NCBI RefSeq assembly: GCF_002930155.1
Contig: NZ_PHND01000001.1
Span: forward strand, 620,001 to 684,000
Source: Entomoplasma ellychniae
GTDB taxonomy: Bacteria > Bacillota_I > Bacilli_A > Mycoplasmatales > Mycoplasmataceae
DNA: 64,000 nucleotides
Direction: 5' to 3'
Part shown: piece by piece, positions 43,182 to 52,528 of the stretch
Numbering within the stretch: the stretch's first letter is position 1
Layout of the letters: each line of letters opens with the position of its first letter
Program-made: the position numbers and the translations under genes
The notes under the pieces: generated by a model
The model's database searches: none
Told to the model about the DNA's origin: nothing
Seen by the model: only the letters and a program-made list of their open reading frames with translations

Positions 43182-44863
43182 ATGAATTTTGATAAAAATA
43201 ATTTAAATTATCAAGAGTGAATTACCCAAACTGATTTAGATCCAGAATTAAAAATTCTATTAAATAATGCCTCTGATGTTGAATTAAATGCTGCTTTCAA
43301 TTTTCAACTAGAATTTGGAACTGCAGGAATTAGAGGAATTTCAGGTCCTGGTCCTGGCCGATTTAATTCTTATACTATTAAAAAGTTACTTTAGCATTTA
43401 TCAAACTATTAAAAAATAAGTATTCAAATCGTTTAGAAGGTGGGGTATGTATTGGTCATGATAATCGCCACAATTTAAAGCAATTTGCTCAACTAGTTGC
43501 TGAAATTTTAAGCAGTTATAATATCACTGCATATTTATTTGAAAATAATGATATGAAACCCACTCCAGTTGTATCTTTTGCAACTAAAGCATTAAACTGT
43601 ATTGGTGGAATTGTTATTACCGCTTCTCATAACCCAGCAGAATATAACGGTTATAAAATTTATGATCCGGTTGGTTGTCAATTAGAAGAAGTTGATACTG
43701 ATTACTTGGCAAATGAAATGGGAGAAATTCAAGAAATTCTTAATTACCAATTTAAACCATCACCAGATTATATTAAGGTTGTGCCACAAAAAGTTATCAC
43801 AGACTATTTTGCAATGATTTATAATTTAGAATTTTATCCGAAGAAAGAAGTTGCAAAAGCCAAAGTTAAAATTGTTTTTTCTGCAGTCAACGGAACTGGT
43901 ACAGAGTTTACACCAGTTATTCTGCGCCAATGTGGGTATGAGGTAATTGAAGTTGCTGAACATGCATTTGAAGATGAAACCTTTAAAAATGTAATAAATC
44001 ACAACCCTGAATTTGATCCCGCTTGAAAAATTCCGCTTGAATATGGTTATAAACATGATGCGGACTTAATTATTTTAAATGATCCTGATGCTGATCGAAT
44101 TGGAATTGCAGTTAAAGCAAATAAAGAATTTATTCGTTTAGATGGTAATCAAACTGGTCCGCTTTTAATTGATTGAAAATTAGCAAATCTAAAACGTCTT
44201 GATAAAATCCCAAATAATCCTGCTTTATATTCAAGTTTTGTGACTAGTGATTTAGGAGATCGTATTGCTAGTGAAGGATATGGAGTTAAAATCATTAAAA
44301 CATTAACTGGTTTTAAATGAATGGGTCGTGAAATTGCTAAAGAAAACGAGAACGGTTTGAATTTTGTTTTTGCTTATGAAGAATCATATGGATATGTCAT
44401 TGATGATTCAACTCGTGATAAAGATGGTATTCAAGCTTCAATCATGATTGCTGAAGCTTGTTGGTATTATAAAGAAAAGGGTTTAACTTTGATAGATTAT
44501 CTTGATCAGTTATATCTAAAGTATGGATATTACTTTACCTATACTGCAAACCTTAATTTTAAACTTGAAGAAAAGACTGTGAAAATTGAACCATTAATGA
44601 AGTAATTAAGAACAAATGGAATTAAAAAAATTGCTGGATTAGAGGTTATCAATACTGAAGATTATATTAATGGTTTATATAATATGCCTGGACAAGATTT
44701 GTTGAAATTTTATCTAGATGATAATTCATGATTTGCAGTTCGCCCAAGTGGAACTGAACCCAAATTAAAAATTTATTTTGTTGGGGTTGATAGCAATGAA
44801 AAACTAGCACAAACTAAAGTTGAAAGAATTTATCAAGAATTAAAAATATTATTGAAAATTTAA
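43182..44863 (+). pseudogene. Second, broken copy of phosphomannomutase/phosphoglucomutase
   Basis: This is a diverged paralogue of the intact pmm at 54771. The active-site serine loop TASHNPAEYNGYK and the metal loop DPDADRIG remain. Two lesions break it: a one-base loss in an A-tract (43380-43384) stops the first frame at 43392, and a nonsense TAA at 44603 replaces an expected Glu codon before LRTNGIKKIAGL. Codon choice and protein sequence differ from the intact copy throughout, so it is not a recent duplicate; import from a related species by recombination is plausible. It is followed after 8 bases by a second deoC, mirroring the core order. Confidence 0.85.
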
Positions 44864-44871
44864 AGGAAAAA

Positions 44872-45534
44872 ATGAAATTAAATAAATGTATTGATCATAC
44901 TTTATTAAAATCTGATGCAACTGAATCTGAAATTATCAAGTTGTGTCATGAGGCAATCGAATACGATTTTGCTACAGTTTACGTTAATGAATATTGAACT
45001 CCATTAGCACAAAAGATTTTGATTGGTTCAAATATTGGAATAACTAATGTGATTGGTTTTCCATTAGGTGCTAGTTCAAGCGAAGTTAAAGCATTTGAAA
45101 CCAAAAATGCAATTAAAAATGGAGCAACAGAAATTGATATGGTTGTTAACATCGGTGCTTTAATCGATGGTGATTATGAAACTGTATTGAATGATATGAA
45201 AGCAGTTAAAAACGCTGCTGGAAAACAAATTGTAAAATGTATAATGGAAAATTGTTTATTAACCAAAGATCAAATTATCAAAGCGTGTGAATTAGCTGTT
45301 GAAGCAAAGCTGGATTTTGTTAAAACTTCAACTGGTTTTTCAACTTCAGGAGCAACCTTTGAAGATGTAAAACTAATGAAAGAAACAGTTGGAAATAATG
45401 CTCAAGTTAAAGCAGCTGGTGGGGTTAGAACTTATCAGGATGCAATTCAGATGATTGAAAATGGCGCAACACGTTTAGGAACTAGTGGTGGTGTAGCTAT
45501 TATTAAAGGTGAAGAACATCAAAAAGGATACTAG
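44872..45534 (+). CDS. Second copy of deoxyribose-phosphate aldolase
   Basis: This is an intact 220-residue DeoC, cleaving deoxyribose-5-phosphate to glyceraldehyde-3-phosphate and acetaldehyde. It starts [16 protein letters not shown]. It has [17 protein letters not shown] near 55, the first catalytic lysine region [11 protein letters not shown]-like [16 protein letters not shown] near 145, and [10 protein letters not shown] near 177. It is clearly diverged from the core copy at 56467. It probably remains functional, though its upstream partner is broken. Its stop codon lies inside a terminator stem. Confidence 0.9.
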
Positions 45535-45551
45535 ATTACTAGTATTTTTTT
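45528..45551. terminator. Shared terminator overlapping the deoC-copy stop codon
   Basis: ATACTAG/CTAGTAT stem of 7 bp followed by TTTTTTT. The ascending arm contains the last codons of deoC, and the tail touches the stop of the convergent membrane-protein gene. Confidence 0.75.
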
Positions 45552-46680
45552 ATAATTTTATTTCACCATCGTTATCTATATTATGATTATAAATTTCATA
45601 AATCCCATAAATGATTCCAAAAAAAGGATTGAATAAAGCTATATATTTAATATAAGGTATTCATTGATCATATTGATATCAAATTAATAAAATACATGAC
45701 GAGCTGATTACAGACATAATGATAATGACAACATTAAAGTAAAATCAAATCATATTACTTTCCCAACTTCAATTTTGTTTAAGAAATACTGAAAGAATAA
45801 AAGTTATTAAAAAACTAACTAAATAAATTATATTAATTAACAATAAATAAAATAGATCATGTTTAACTCTAGATTTTTGTTGTGGAACAAAAAAATTGAT
45901 GAAATGCTTATGGATAATATTTTTTTTAGTTAAAATAAATAAAATTAAATAAAGACAAGATAAAACCAATGAACAAATTCCTAAAATAAATAATCAATTT
46001 TTATTTTCTAAAATTCCAGCCACAATTTGAAATGGAGATGCTATTAAAACATTAGCTACAAAGCCGATTCAAATACTTCCTATTACTGAAATACCTTTGG
46101 TGTTATTTTGAATATTATTAACTGCGTTTTCTGAATATGATCTATGATTTAACAATTCATAAAAACCATAAATAGAACTAAATCCTAGACCAAATAATGC
46201 AAAATAAACATTGTATTTTTGCAAATTATTATTTGAATAATAAAATAAGAACACTAAAATTGGGCAAACGAAAGCCAAAGCACCAAAAAAGAAGTATATA
46301 AATGACAACCCTAATAAAACAGTTGCTCCTTCTTTGAAAAGAGCGAAGAATAATATCCCTAAGGATAATAATAAAAATGATCATATTCAATTCAAAAAAT
46401 TTAACCATCCTAAATTTTTGGTTTTTTGAGGTACTTTAGATGGAAAGAGAAACTTAATCCATTTTAGCGTAATTTTTTTTTGGTTATGTAAAATAAATAA
46501 AATAATATATGCACTTAGAACAACTAAATAAATAATCGATACAAATAAAGAAATAAAAAACATTGAATGAAATTGCTCAAAATTAAAAATTAAAAATATC
46601 ATTCAAAAAAAATCTATTATAGTTAAATTCAGTAATAACGAAATTCAAGAAGAACCTAAAATTGATATCCCTTTTTTCAT
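45550..46680 (-). CDS. Ten-helix membrane protein with internal duplication (candidate immunity protein)
   Basis: This is a 376-residue, almost entirely hydrophobic protein, only visible when TGA is Trp. It is built of two similar halves of about 190 residues, each with five membrane helices. The half starts are KKGISILGSSWISLL and TKGISVIGSIWIGFV. The central loops are KWIKFLFPSKVPQKTKN and KHFINFFVPQQKSRVKHD. The half ends are FSSIYGFYELLNHRS and FGIIYGIYEIYNHN. I do not recognise the family. It lies 41 bases downstream of the small exported protein gene in the same direction. That arrangement suggests an immunity or export partner, but this is inference. The start has an AAAGGAAAA site. 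Confidence 0.6.
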
Positions 46681-46721
46681 TTTTTCCTTTTTTCCTTTCT
46701 TCTAACTTTGACACATATATA

Positions 46722-47453
46722 TTAATTTCATTTTTTATCACTTGGTCCCCAACCTGTAGGAATAAGAAATGCAAATCTAATATATATTCCATTGCCTTTG
46801 TTTCCGCTTTCAAATATTGATGAACCTAAAGTAGCTAAAATGCCCGCCAATAAAGAAACAGCAGTTGCGCCAGTAGCAATATAAGGAATATTCGCCATCC
46901 CATCAGCTAAAACACCCGACAATTCTGAGAGAGTGCTTAAAAAATTTCCTTTTGATAATTCAATTGACATTTCATTATTAAAATGAATCTTTCAATATCC
47001 AATTAAATACTCATATCAATGATTGGGACCACTAAATGCAATTTCCTTTTGTCCAATAATTCTATTTTCCAAAAATAAATTATTTGTATTAACATTGTAA
47101 TGTTTTTCTTCAAACATTCCTTTGTTTTCTAAACCCTTTAAGGTTGTGTTTTTAAAGCTTCTTCTAAAAAGAAAACTCAAAGATTCTTGATTGAATCCTC
47201 TTTTTTCTAATTTATTTAAGTCAAAAATTACACTTTCATTTTCTTCAATCAAAAATGATTTAATATCATTATTATTAATGGAAGAAAATAAATTAATATT
47301 TTTATAAATTATTTCCTGATCTTTTTTAAATAAATCAATAATCTCTAATTCGTATTTTTTAAATTGTGTTTTATTAACTATAGAATGTGAAATAGAAGCC
47401 GGACCACTCACTATAAACCCTAAAGCTCCAATTAAACTTAAAATTGATAACAT
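46722..47453 (-). CDS. Exported bacteriocin-like protein of unknown family
   Basis: The 243-residue protein begins with a hydrophobic segment (LSILSLIGALGFIVSGPAS). A charged middle follows. The C-terminal 100 residues hold GPNHWYEYLIGYWKIHFNN (about 142-160), an alanine/glycine-rich helix (YIATGATAVSLLAGILATLG) and the ending GNKGNGIYIRFAFLIPTGWGPS. Small exported Gram-positive proteins with a polar beta strand, a hydrophobic helix and a final NxG-x-I-I...P-G motif have this layout, and some look bacteriocin-like. I start at the ATG 5 bases after GGAGG, not the ATG four codons upstream that contains that site. Function unproven. It is followed by the duplicated membrane protein. Confidence 0.55.
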
Positions 47454-47612
47454 AATTACCTCCATATTTCTTAAAATAATTTTTATAAATTTTAGTTTTT
47501 AAGAGTATTATTTGCTATAATTTTATTTTAACACTATATAAAATAAAAAACACAAATATTAATAATAAAGGAATATATTTTGATACATTTATTCAAAATA
47601 AGGAGGTAGTGT

Positions 47613-47672
47613 TTGATCCAAACAACTATAGTCAAAGTTATTGTTAACTATCTTTTTAAATCAACTAACTAA
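47613..47672 (+). CDS. Short ORF (19 residues): leader peptide or small cationic peptide
   Basis: TTG start 6 bases after AAGGAGG. The peptide would read MIQTTIVKVIVNYLFKSTN, which is amphipathic and mildly basic. It could be a regulatory leader ahead of the terminator, a tiny peptide handled by the transporter, or noise. A GTG two bases after the same site would give another 12-residue peptide but has poor spacing. Confidence 0.3.
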   Translation: MIQTTIVKVIVNYLFKSTN

Positions 47673-47714
47673 TAACCATTTTATTAAATCAGAGAATATT
47701 GTTTTTTACCATTA

Positions 47715-47740
47715 ACTACTATTTAGTAGTATTTTTTTAA
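47715..47740 (+). terminator. Terminator between the short ORF and ABC half-transporter 4
   Basis: ACTACTA/TAGTAGT stem of 7 bp with a 2-base loop, followed by A and seven T. Its placement before the transporter suggests attenuation or the end of a small transcript. Confidence 0.75.
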
Positions 47741-47796
47741 TAACTTGGTTATAAAATCCAAGGAGAATATATAAAAAAATTAAATATAATATATTA

Positions 47797-49320
47797 ATGT
47801 TTTGTAAAACAATGGCAATTCATTTACTTTGTTATGCTATTTTAATTGTTTGTGAACAAAAAATTATTGATATATCTCAAGATAAAAATTATCAACAATT
47901 AGTAATTTTTTGTGGAATTTTGATTATAACAATGTTATTTGCTCGAGTGTTTAATTTAATTACTAATTTAGTAAGTAATAAAATCAAAATGCTTTACAAA
48001 AATTATTTACGTCAGCAAATTGCTAAAAAAATTATTTGAGAATACGCTCAAGATAAAAACTTTATTCCTTCAGTCTCATGATTATCAGCAGATGTAGAAC
48101 AAATTGAAAATTCATACTTAAATGAAATTCTAGAATTTATTTATAACTTTACTTGAGTTATCATTGGGGTTGGTTTTTTGGCTGCTTACAGTTGAATTTT
48201 ATTTTTGGCTACAATTATTATTACTATTATCATCTTTATAGTATCGAGTTTATTTCAAAAAATGATTAATAAAAGCACTATTGCTATTAGTGAACAAAAT
48301 AAAGTTTTTTTATCAAAAATAACCGATTTAATTAACGGATTTTCGCTTTTTTGACAAAATTTAATGCTTTTTAAATTTATCCGTAAAAATAATGAGGAAA
48401 GTGAATTAATTGAAAATAAAATCAAGAAAAATAGTTTTAATCAAGTTTTACAATCTGAAGCAATTTATTCGGTATCAACAATTTCATCGGTCATGATTTT
48501 AATTTTTTGTGGTTGGCTTCTATATAAAGGTAATATAACAGCTGGATCAGTCATTGCTATTACACAGTTTTCAGCAACATTTACTTATGATTCACAAGCA
48601 ACATTTCGTGGATTATTCCATTTAATTGCTGGTAAAAAAATTGCTAATAAATTTAAATTAGAACAACAATATATTACAAATAAACCATTGAAATTAAGTT
48701 TTCAAAAACTGCAATTAAAAAATTTTGCATTAACAATTGAAGGTATCGAATTATTAAAAAATTTAAGATTTGAAATTAAAAATAATCAAAAGATTTTAAT
48801 TATTGGTCATAGTGGATGTGGTAAGACAACTTTCTTAAAAAGTTTGGTAAAAATAAATCAAAATTATGACGGGGACATTTTGTTAAATAATAAGAACTAC
48901 CATTCATTAAGTGATGAGACACTTTATAATTCAATATATTATTCTGAACAATTCCCTCACCTTTTTGAAGATACGATTCTTAATAATATTACTTTATGAA
49001 ATGAAGAGGTTAATGAATTAAAAATTAAAAATATTTTAGACAAACTGAACTTTCATCCCGAATATAATCTTCAAAGCCAAATTATTAATTTATCTGGAGG
49101 AGAAAAACAAAAAATATTATTAGCTCAAGCGATTAATACTAATCGAGACATCTTAATTTTTGACGAGCCCACCAGTTCACTTGATGTTAGAAATACAGGC
49201 ACTATTTTAGAGTACTTATTATCAATTGATAAAACTGTAATAATTGTTTCTCACAAGTTAGATGATAAATTAATTAATGAGTTTGATCAAATCATTGATT
49301 TCAATCATCTTAAAATTTAA
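47797..49320 (+). CDS. ABC half-transporter 4 (membrane plus ATPase)
   Basis: This is a 507-residue exporter-type ABC protein. About six membrane helices lie up to residue 285. Walker A GHSGCGKTT is near 338, the signature LSGGEKQK near 440 and Walker B ILIFDEPTSSLD near 459. The annotated ATG has no ribosome site close by. AAGGAGAA lies 30 bases upstream, followed by in-frame codons lacking ATG (ATA, then TAT AAA AAA), so the true start may have mutated from ATG to ATA. It faces away from the bacteriocin-like cassette and may export that product or confer resistance; this is inferred from position. Confidence 0.75.
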
Positions 49321-49383
49321 AAACAATATTGATCTTAAAATTATTAAGGTTTTAAATAACAACTAGTTTGTTAAAATATTATT

Positions 49384-49836
49384 ATGTATTATTTTGATAA
49401 ACAAAATATTTTAATTGAAATTAAAGAAGTGATTGTTAAAGAACAATTACTTTTTTTAGTTGGTGATGAAATATTTTCAAATATTCCAGATAAATATTTG
49501 AAGACTGCTTTTATTCCGGTTAATTGAAATCGGGCTTTGAAATTTTTGACCAAGATAGATAAAGATTTGCAATGTGAAATTATAAGAACTGGCTACATGC
49601 CTCTAGAAATTCATATCTATTTAGATTTTATAAATAAAACGACTGCTTTATTAACTCAAGATAACTTTTTTTATCAAATCATCGAAAAGCCTTTATTTAA
49701 GAATCAATTTATGAAACAAGTTTTTGATTTTAAAAATCGTAATAAAATTAGTTACCGAAATTATAATATTACTACAGAAATTATTGATAAATATTTTTTA
49801 GAAAATTCTTCGCAAATATTTCAAAAAAAGATTTAA
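49384..49836 (+). CDS. Unknown protein, probably frameshifted near its end
   Basis: The 150-residue frame starts MYYFDKQNILIEIKEVIV and has no motif I recognise and no membrane segment. At the A7 tract (49823-49829) the -1 frame continues coherently for about 60 codons (KDLNLFLINADLNLNDYK, then VVITPKNQRIYYLNKND) and runs into the isolated IS3 end. The original gene was therefore longer and is probably broken. It follows the ABC transporter by 63 bases and may belong to the same cassette. Confidence 0.5.
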
Positions 49837-49984
49837 ATTTATTTTTAATCAATGCTGATTTAAATTTAAATGATTATAAATTTAAAGATATTTTTGTATT
49901 ATCCAATAAGGATGAAGTTGTAATTACTCCAAAAAATCAAAGAATTTATTATCTAAATAAAAATGATTTTAAGACAATAATTCT

Positions 49985-50014
49985 AGAGTGAACCCCAAAA
50001 AGTAAGTATAAATA
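49985..50014 (+). mobile_element. Isolated IS3-family left end
   Basis: TGAACCCCAAAAAGTAAGTA at 49989 repeats the left end of the IS3 element at 40768 with one substitution (A for G). Similar AT-rich sequence and TTGT follow. No transposase follows. It is a scar of a lost copy or one boundary of an earlier rearrangement. Confidence 0.65.
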
Positions 50015-50018
50015 AAAG

Positions 50019-50056
50019 TTGTGGGGTCTAGGAAAGTAGATAACCCACAATTTTTC
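50019..50056 (+). terminator. Hairpin with T-run beside the isolated IS end
   Basis: TTGTGGG/CCCACAA stem of 7 bp with an 18-base loop, followed by TTTTT. Confidence 0.5.
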
Positions 50057-51161
50057 ATTTTTTAATTGACACGAATATGCTGTAGTTTAATTTTGTATAC
50101 ATACCAAACCCTTTTTGTGACCATTTAAATATTCAATAGTGTAAGGTTTTTCTATATATGTTGTATATCTATGTCAATTAAACTAAACGATTTTCTGAAG
50201 AAATTATAAGTTAAAATATGATTCAGAAAAAAGAAGTAAACACTGGATTGGATTATTTTTGAAGTTTTAGCAAAGATAAAAAAACTGTAGATAGAGTAAT
50301 GAATTTGAAATACACTATGTAAGGTAAATATGAAAAAATAAAAAACTTTAAACTGAAGATATAAATTTGTTTAAACAATATTGTAATGGGAAAAATGAAT
50401 ACAATAAAAAGTGTCAAGTACATTGGTTGTATGGTTTGCCTGAATTTGAAAAAAATTGATGAAAATCAAATATAAGCTAATAGTTGAATATTTGGATGCT
50501 AATCATGAACTCCTAACAAATCGGCTTTAATGGTTCAAACTAAGTCTGAATTGGTTTCAAAAAGAACTGATGTATTAATTAAACTTAAATCAAAGTATAT
50601 GAGATAAGCTTGTAATAAAAGAACTAAAAGATAATCCTGTAGAATATGGTTAGAAAAAGGAAATTGCACTCCACAAAGAATTGTCAAAGAAAAATTTTGA
50701 TACAAAAGAAGAAGAATCAATTAAATTCATTATAAATAGAAACATCCTTTAAATATAACTTTGAGTGACGTTTAATTAATTAATATATTTGTTCCAATGG
50801 TTTAAGTTATTCATAAGATTCTTCTTGAAACGAAAAAAAGACAAGATCAAATTCAAAATACAAAAAAATTACCAGATGAATTAATCCAACGATTTTGTTA
50901 TATATTTTTTTTATTAAAGAGATGTTATATAATTATTTGTGGGATTAATTATAAGCACAATGGCTTTAGCATTATTACTTGATATCAACATTAATATTGG
51001 TTTATTCAGTGATTTCACACAATAGGTAATCAGGAAAATTTAGGTAAAATAATGTAAATTATGAAAAAAAGAATAATGAAAATCAAATTAAGTTCATAAT
51101 GACTAAGAAACGATAGCATTTTTATAAAATAGATATTAATTTCAAAAAGGAGGAGTAAAAA
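50057..51161. other. Gene-poor, decayed stretch
   Basis: About 1.1 kb without an intact gene. Fragments on the plus strand read briefly as protein (a 34-codon ORF at 50218-50322, and pieces such as WLYGLPEFEKNWW near 50430) but are crossed by TAA/TAG in every frame. I cannot assign the source. A strong AAGGAGG site at the end belongs to the next small gene. Confidence 0.4.
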
Positions 51162-51347
51162 ATGTTTAGTGATTGAAGTGTGGATAATTGATTAGCATTT
51201 ATAATGATATTAATAACCCTTTTTGTAGGTATTTACAACTTCTTTAGACAGATATTTGTAAACAAGCAGAACAAGGCTCGTGACGATAAAATCATAGCAA
51301 TGGAATTGCAAGCTAAGCATGCCTCAGAAGAATTAAATAAAATTTAG
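51162..51347 (+). CDS. Small membrane protein, first part of a frameshifted gene
   Basis: The 61-residue product has one membrane helix (WLAFIMILITLFVGIYNFF, about residues 8-26) followed by a charged helix (KQNKARDDKIIAMELQAKHA). It has a very strong AAGGAGG site. It ends in TAG, but the -1 frame continues the helix for another 64 codons (LVSALTQLISNNIHVAKKTE to KKMK, stop at 51535). One more A in the A4 tract at 51339-51342 would fuse them into a protein of about 125 residues with a membrane anchor and coiled coil. Unknown family; phage holin-like or toxin-associated anchors look similar. Confidence 0.5.
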
Positions 51348-51535
51348 TTAGTGCATTAACACAACTTATATCTAACAACATTCATGTTGCAAAGAAAACT
51401 GAGGAAATGACAAAAATACTAAATGACAAAATAAAACAAGCTAATGTGAAAAATGAGCAGTCTGTTTTAAAAACTTATTTTGATAAAATTAAAATGCAAA
51501 GTATAAACAAAAAAAGCAGAAAGAAAATGAAGTAA
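51341..51535 (+). pseudogene. Second part of the frameshifted small membrane protein
   Basis: This -1 frame continuation of the preceding gene has no start or ribosome site of its own. It encodes a hydrophilic, Lys-rich coiled helix (AKKTEEMTKILNDKIKQAN). It makes sense only as the C-terminal half of the upstream small membrane protein. Confidence 0.45.
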
Positions 51536-51629
51536 CTAAGAAGTTTATTAAAGAAAAAAGGAAACAATAGTTTATGTTTTTATTAAAAATAATCTATAAT
51601 AATTATATGAGAAAGTAAGGGATATTGTC

Positions 51630-52160
51630 ATGAAAGAACTCAAATCATTTTTGAAAGTTGATTTTGCTTCAAAAAATCAAAATTGGGAACCCTATGCAGT
51701 TCACTTATCTAATTTATTTATAAATAATTATCTTAACGACTTAGAAGCGATAGTGAAATTTGTTAAATTACAATCTGGCAAAATTGAATACACAGAAATA
51801 ATGAATAAATTACAAGGTTACATGGTTTTATTTATAAGATTAGAGGAATATTTAAAGGACAAATACTCAAAAAAATTTAATTTTGATTTAATTTTATTTG
51901 GTTTTTCAATAATGAATAAAAGTGAAAAAGATGCATTGGAAAAAGATTTATTAAAATTATTTGAAAATAATGACAGATTTAATAATTTTAATAACAAATT
52001 TAAATCTCTTGATAATTCTTTTAATAGTTTTTTAAGTTTTATTTCAAACCAAGAATTTAGAGAAATTTTTTTTGAATTAAATATTTTTGAAGAAGATTGG
52101 AATAAAACATTTGATTTTAATTTTAGTTCATCAAATAGTTACATAAACAAAAACTATTAA
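51630..52160 (+). CDS. Hypothetical helical protein
   Basis: This is an intact 176-residue soluble protein starting MKELKSFLKVDFASKNQNWEP. It is rich in Phe, Lys, Asn and Glu, with alternating helices and a long Asn/Phe-rich C-terminal tail. No family is recognised. The helical layout with FIRLEEYL and few small residues vaguely recalls abortive-infection-type proteins, but no defining motif is visible. It has its own terminator and is one of the few unbroken genes in the right half of the island. Confidence 0.6.
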   Translation: MKELKSFLKVDFASKNQNWEPYAVHLSNLFINNYLNDLEAIVKFVKLQSGKIEYTEIMNKLQGYMVLFIRLEEYLKDKYSKKFNFDLILFGFSIMNKSEKDALEKDLLKLFENNDRFNNFNNKFKSLDNSFNSFLSFISNQEFREIFFELNIFEEDWNKTFDFNFSSSNSYINKNY

Positions 52161-52189
52161 TAATTTTTTTAAAATATTATTAAAAAGAG

Positions 52190-52217
52190 AAGAGCATGTC
52201 AGCGCATGCTCTTTTTT
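52190..52217 (+). terminator. Intrinsic terminator after the hypothetical gene
   Basis: AAGAGCATG/CATGCTCTT stem of 9 bp with a 6-base loop and a T-run. Confidence 0.85.
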
Positions 52218-52230
52218 ATACTTTTAAATA

Positions 52231-52464
52231 TTAAGCAACTTCACAAATTGAAATCATTGTTTTAGCTAACCTTTCAGCTTCAGCAATATTTTTCATAAAA
52301 GGACCAGTTCCAACTTTGACATCTAATACTAAACTATCAGCTTCAATTGTTAACTTTTTTGACATGATTGATCCTGCAATTAAAGGAATTGAATCAACAG
52401 TTCCATTCACATCCCTTAAGGCATACATTTCTTTATCAGAAATGCCATTAAACCAAATTTCCAC
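52231..52464 (-). pseudogene. Remnant of deoA (pyrimidine-nucleoside phosphorylase) with internal deletion
   Basis: The fragment joins residues 45-56 of deoA ([12 protein letters not shown]) directly to the segment beginning MYALRDV at residue 166, then ends after about 65 further residues. The missing 109 codons lie between near-direct repeats TGATAAAGAAAT and TGATAAAAAAAT. By eye it differs from the intact deoA at only ten of about 190 aligned bases, so it is much younger than the pmm/deoC copies. It uses TGG where deoA uses TGA for one Trp. It cannot be functional. Confidence 0.88.
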
Positions 52465-52528
52465 AATGTAAATCTATTTAATTTTGATTTAATTTAGAAC
52501 AATATTTATTTACCAATTGTAAAGATCA

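Larger units (their letters stand above)
47466..47796. other. Divergent control region between the bacteriocin-like gene and ABC half-transporter 4
   Basis: These 331 bases contain the promoter region of the minus-strand cassette, a strong AAGGAGG site with a 19-codon ORF, a perfect terminator at 47715, and then an AAGGAGAA site for the transporter. No other gene is seen. Confidence 0.45.

Noticed and set aside
50535-50720. Minus-strand 61-codon ORF in the gene-poor stretch
   Set aside because: No ribosome site, biased AT-rich composition and no recognisable motif; treated as chance.
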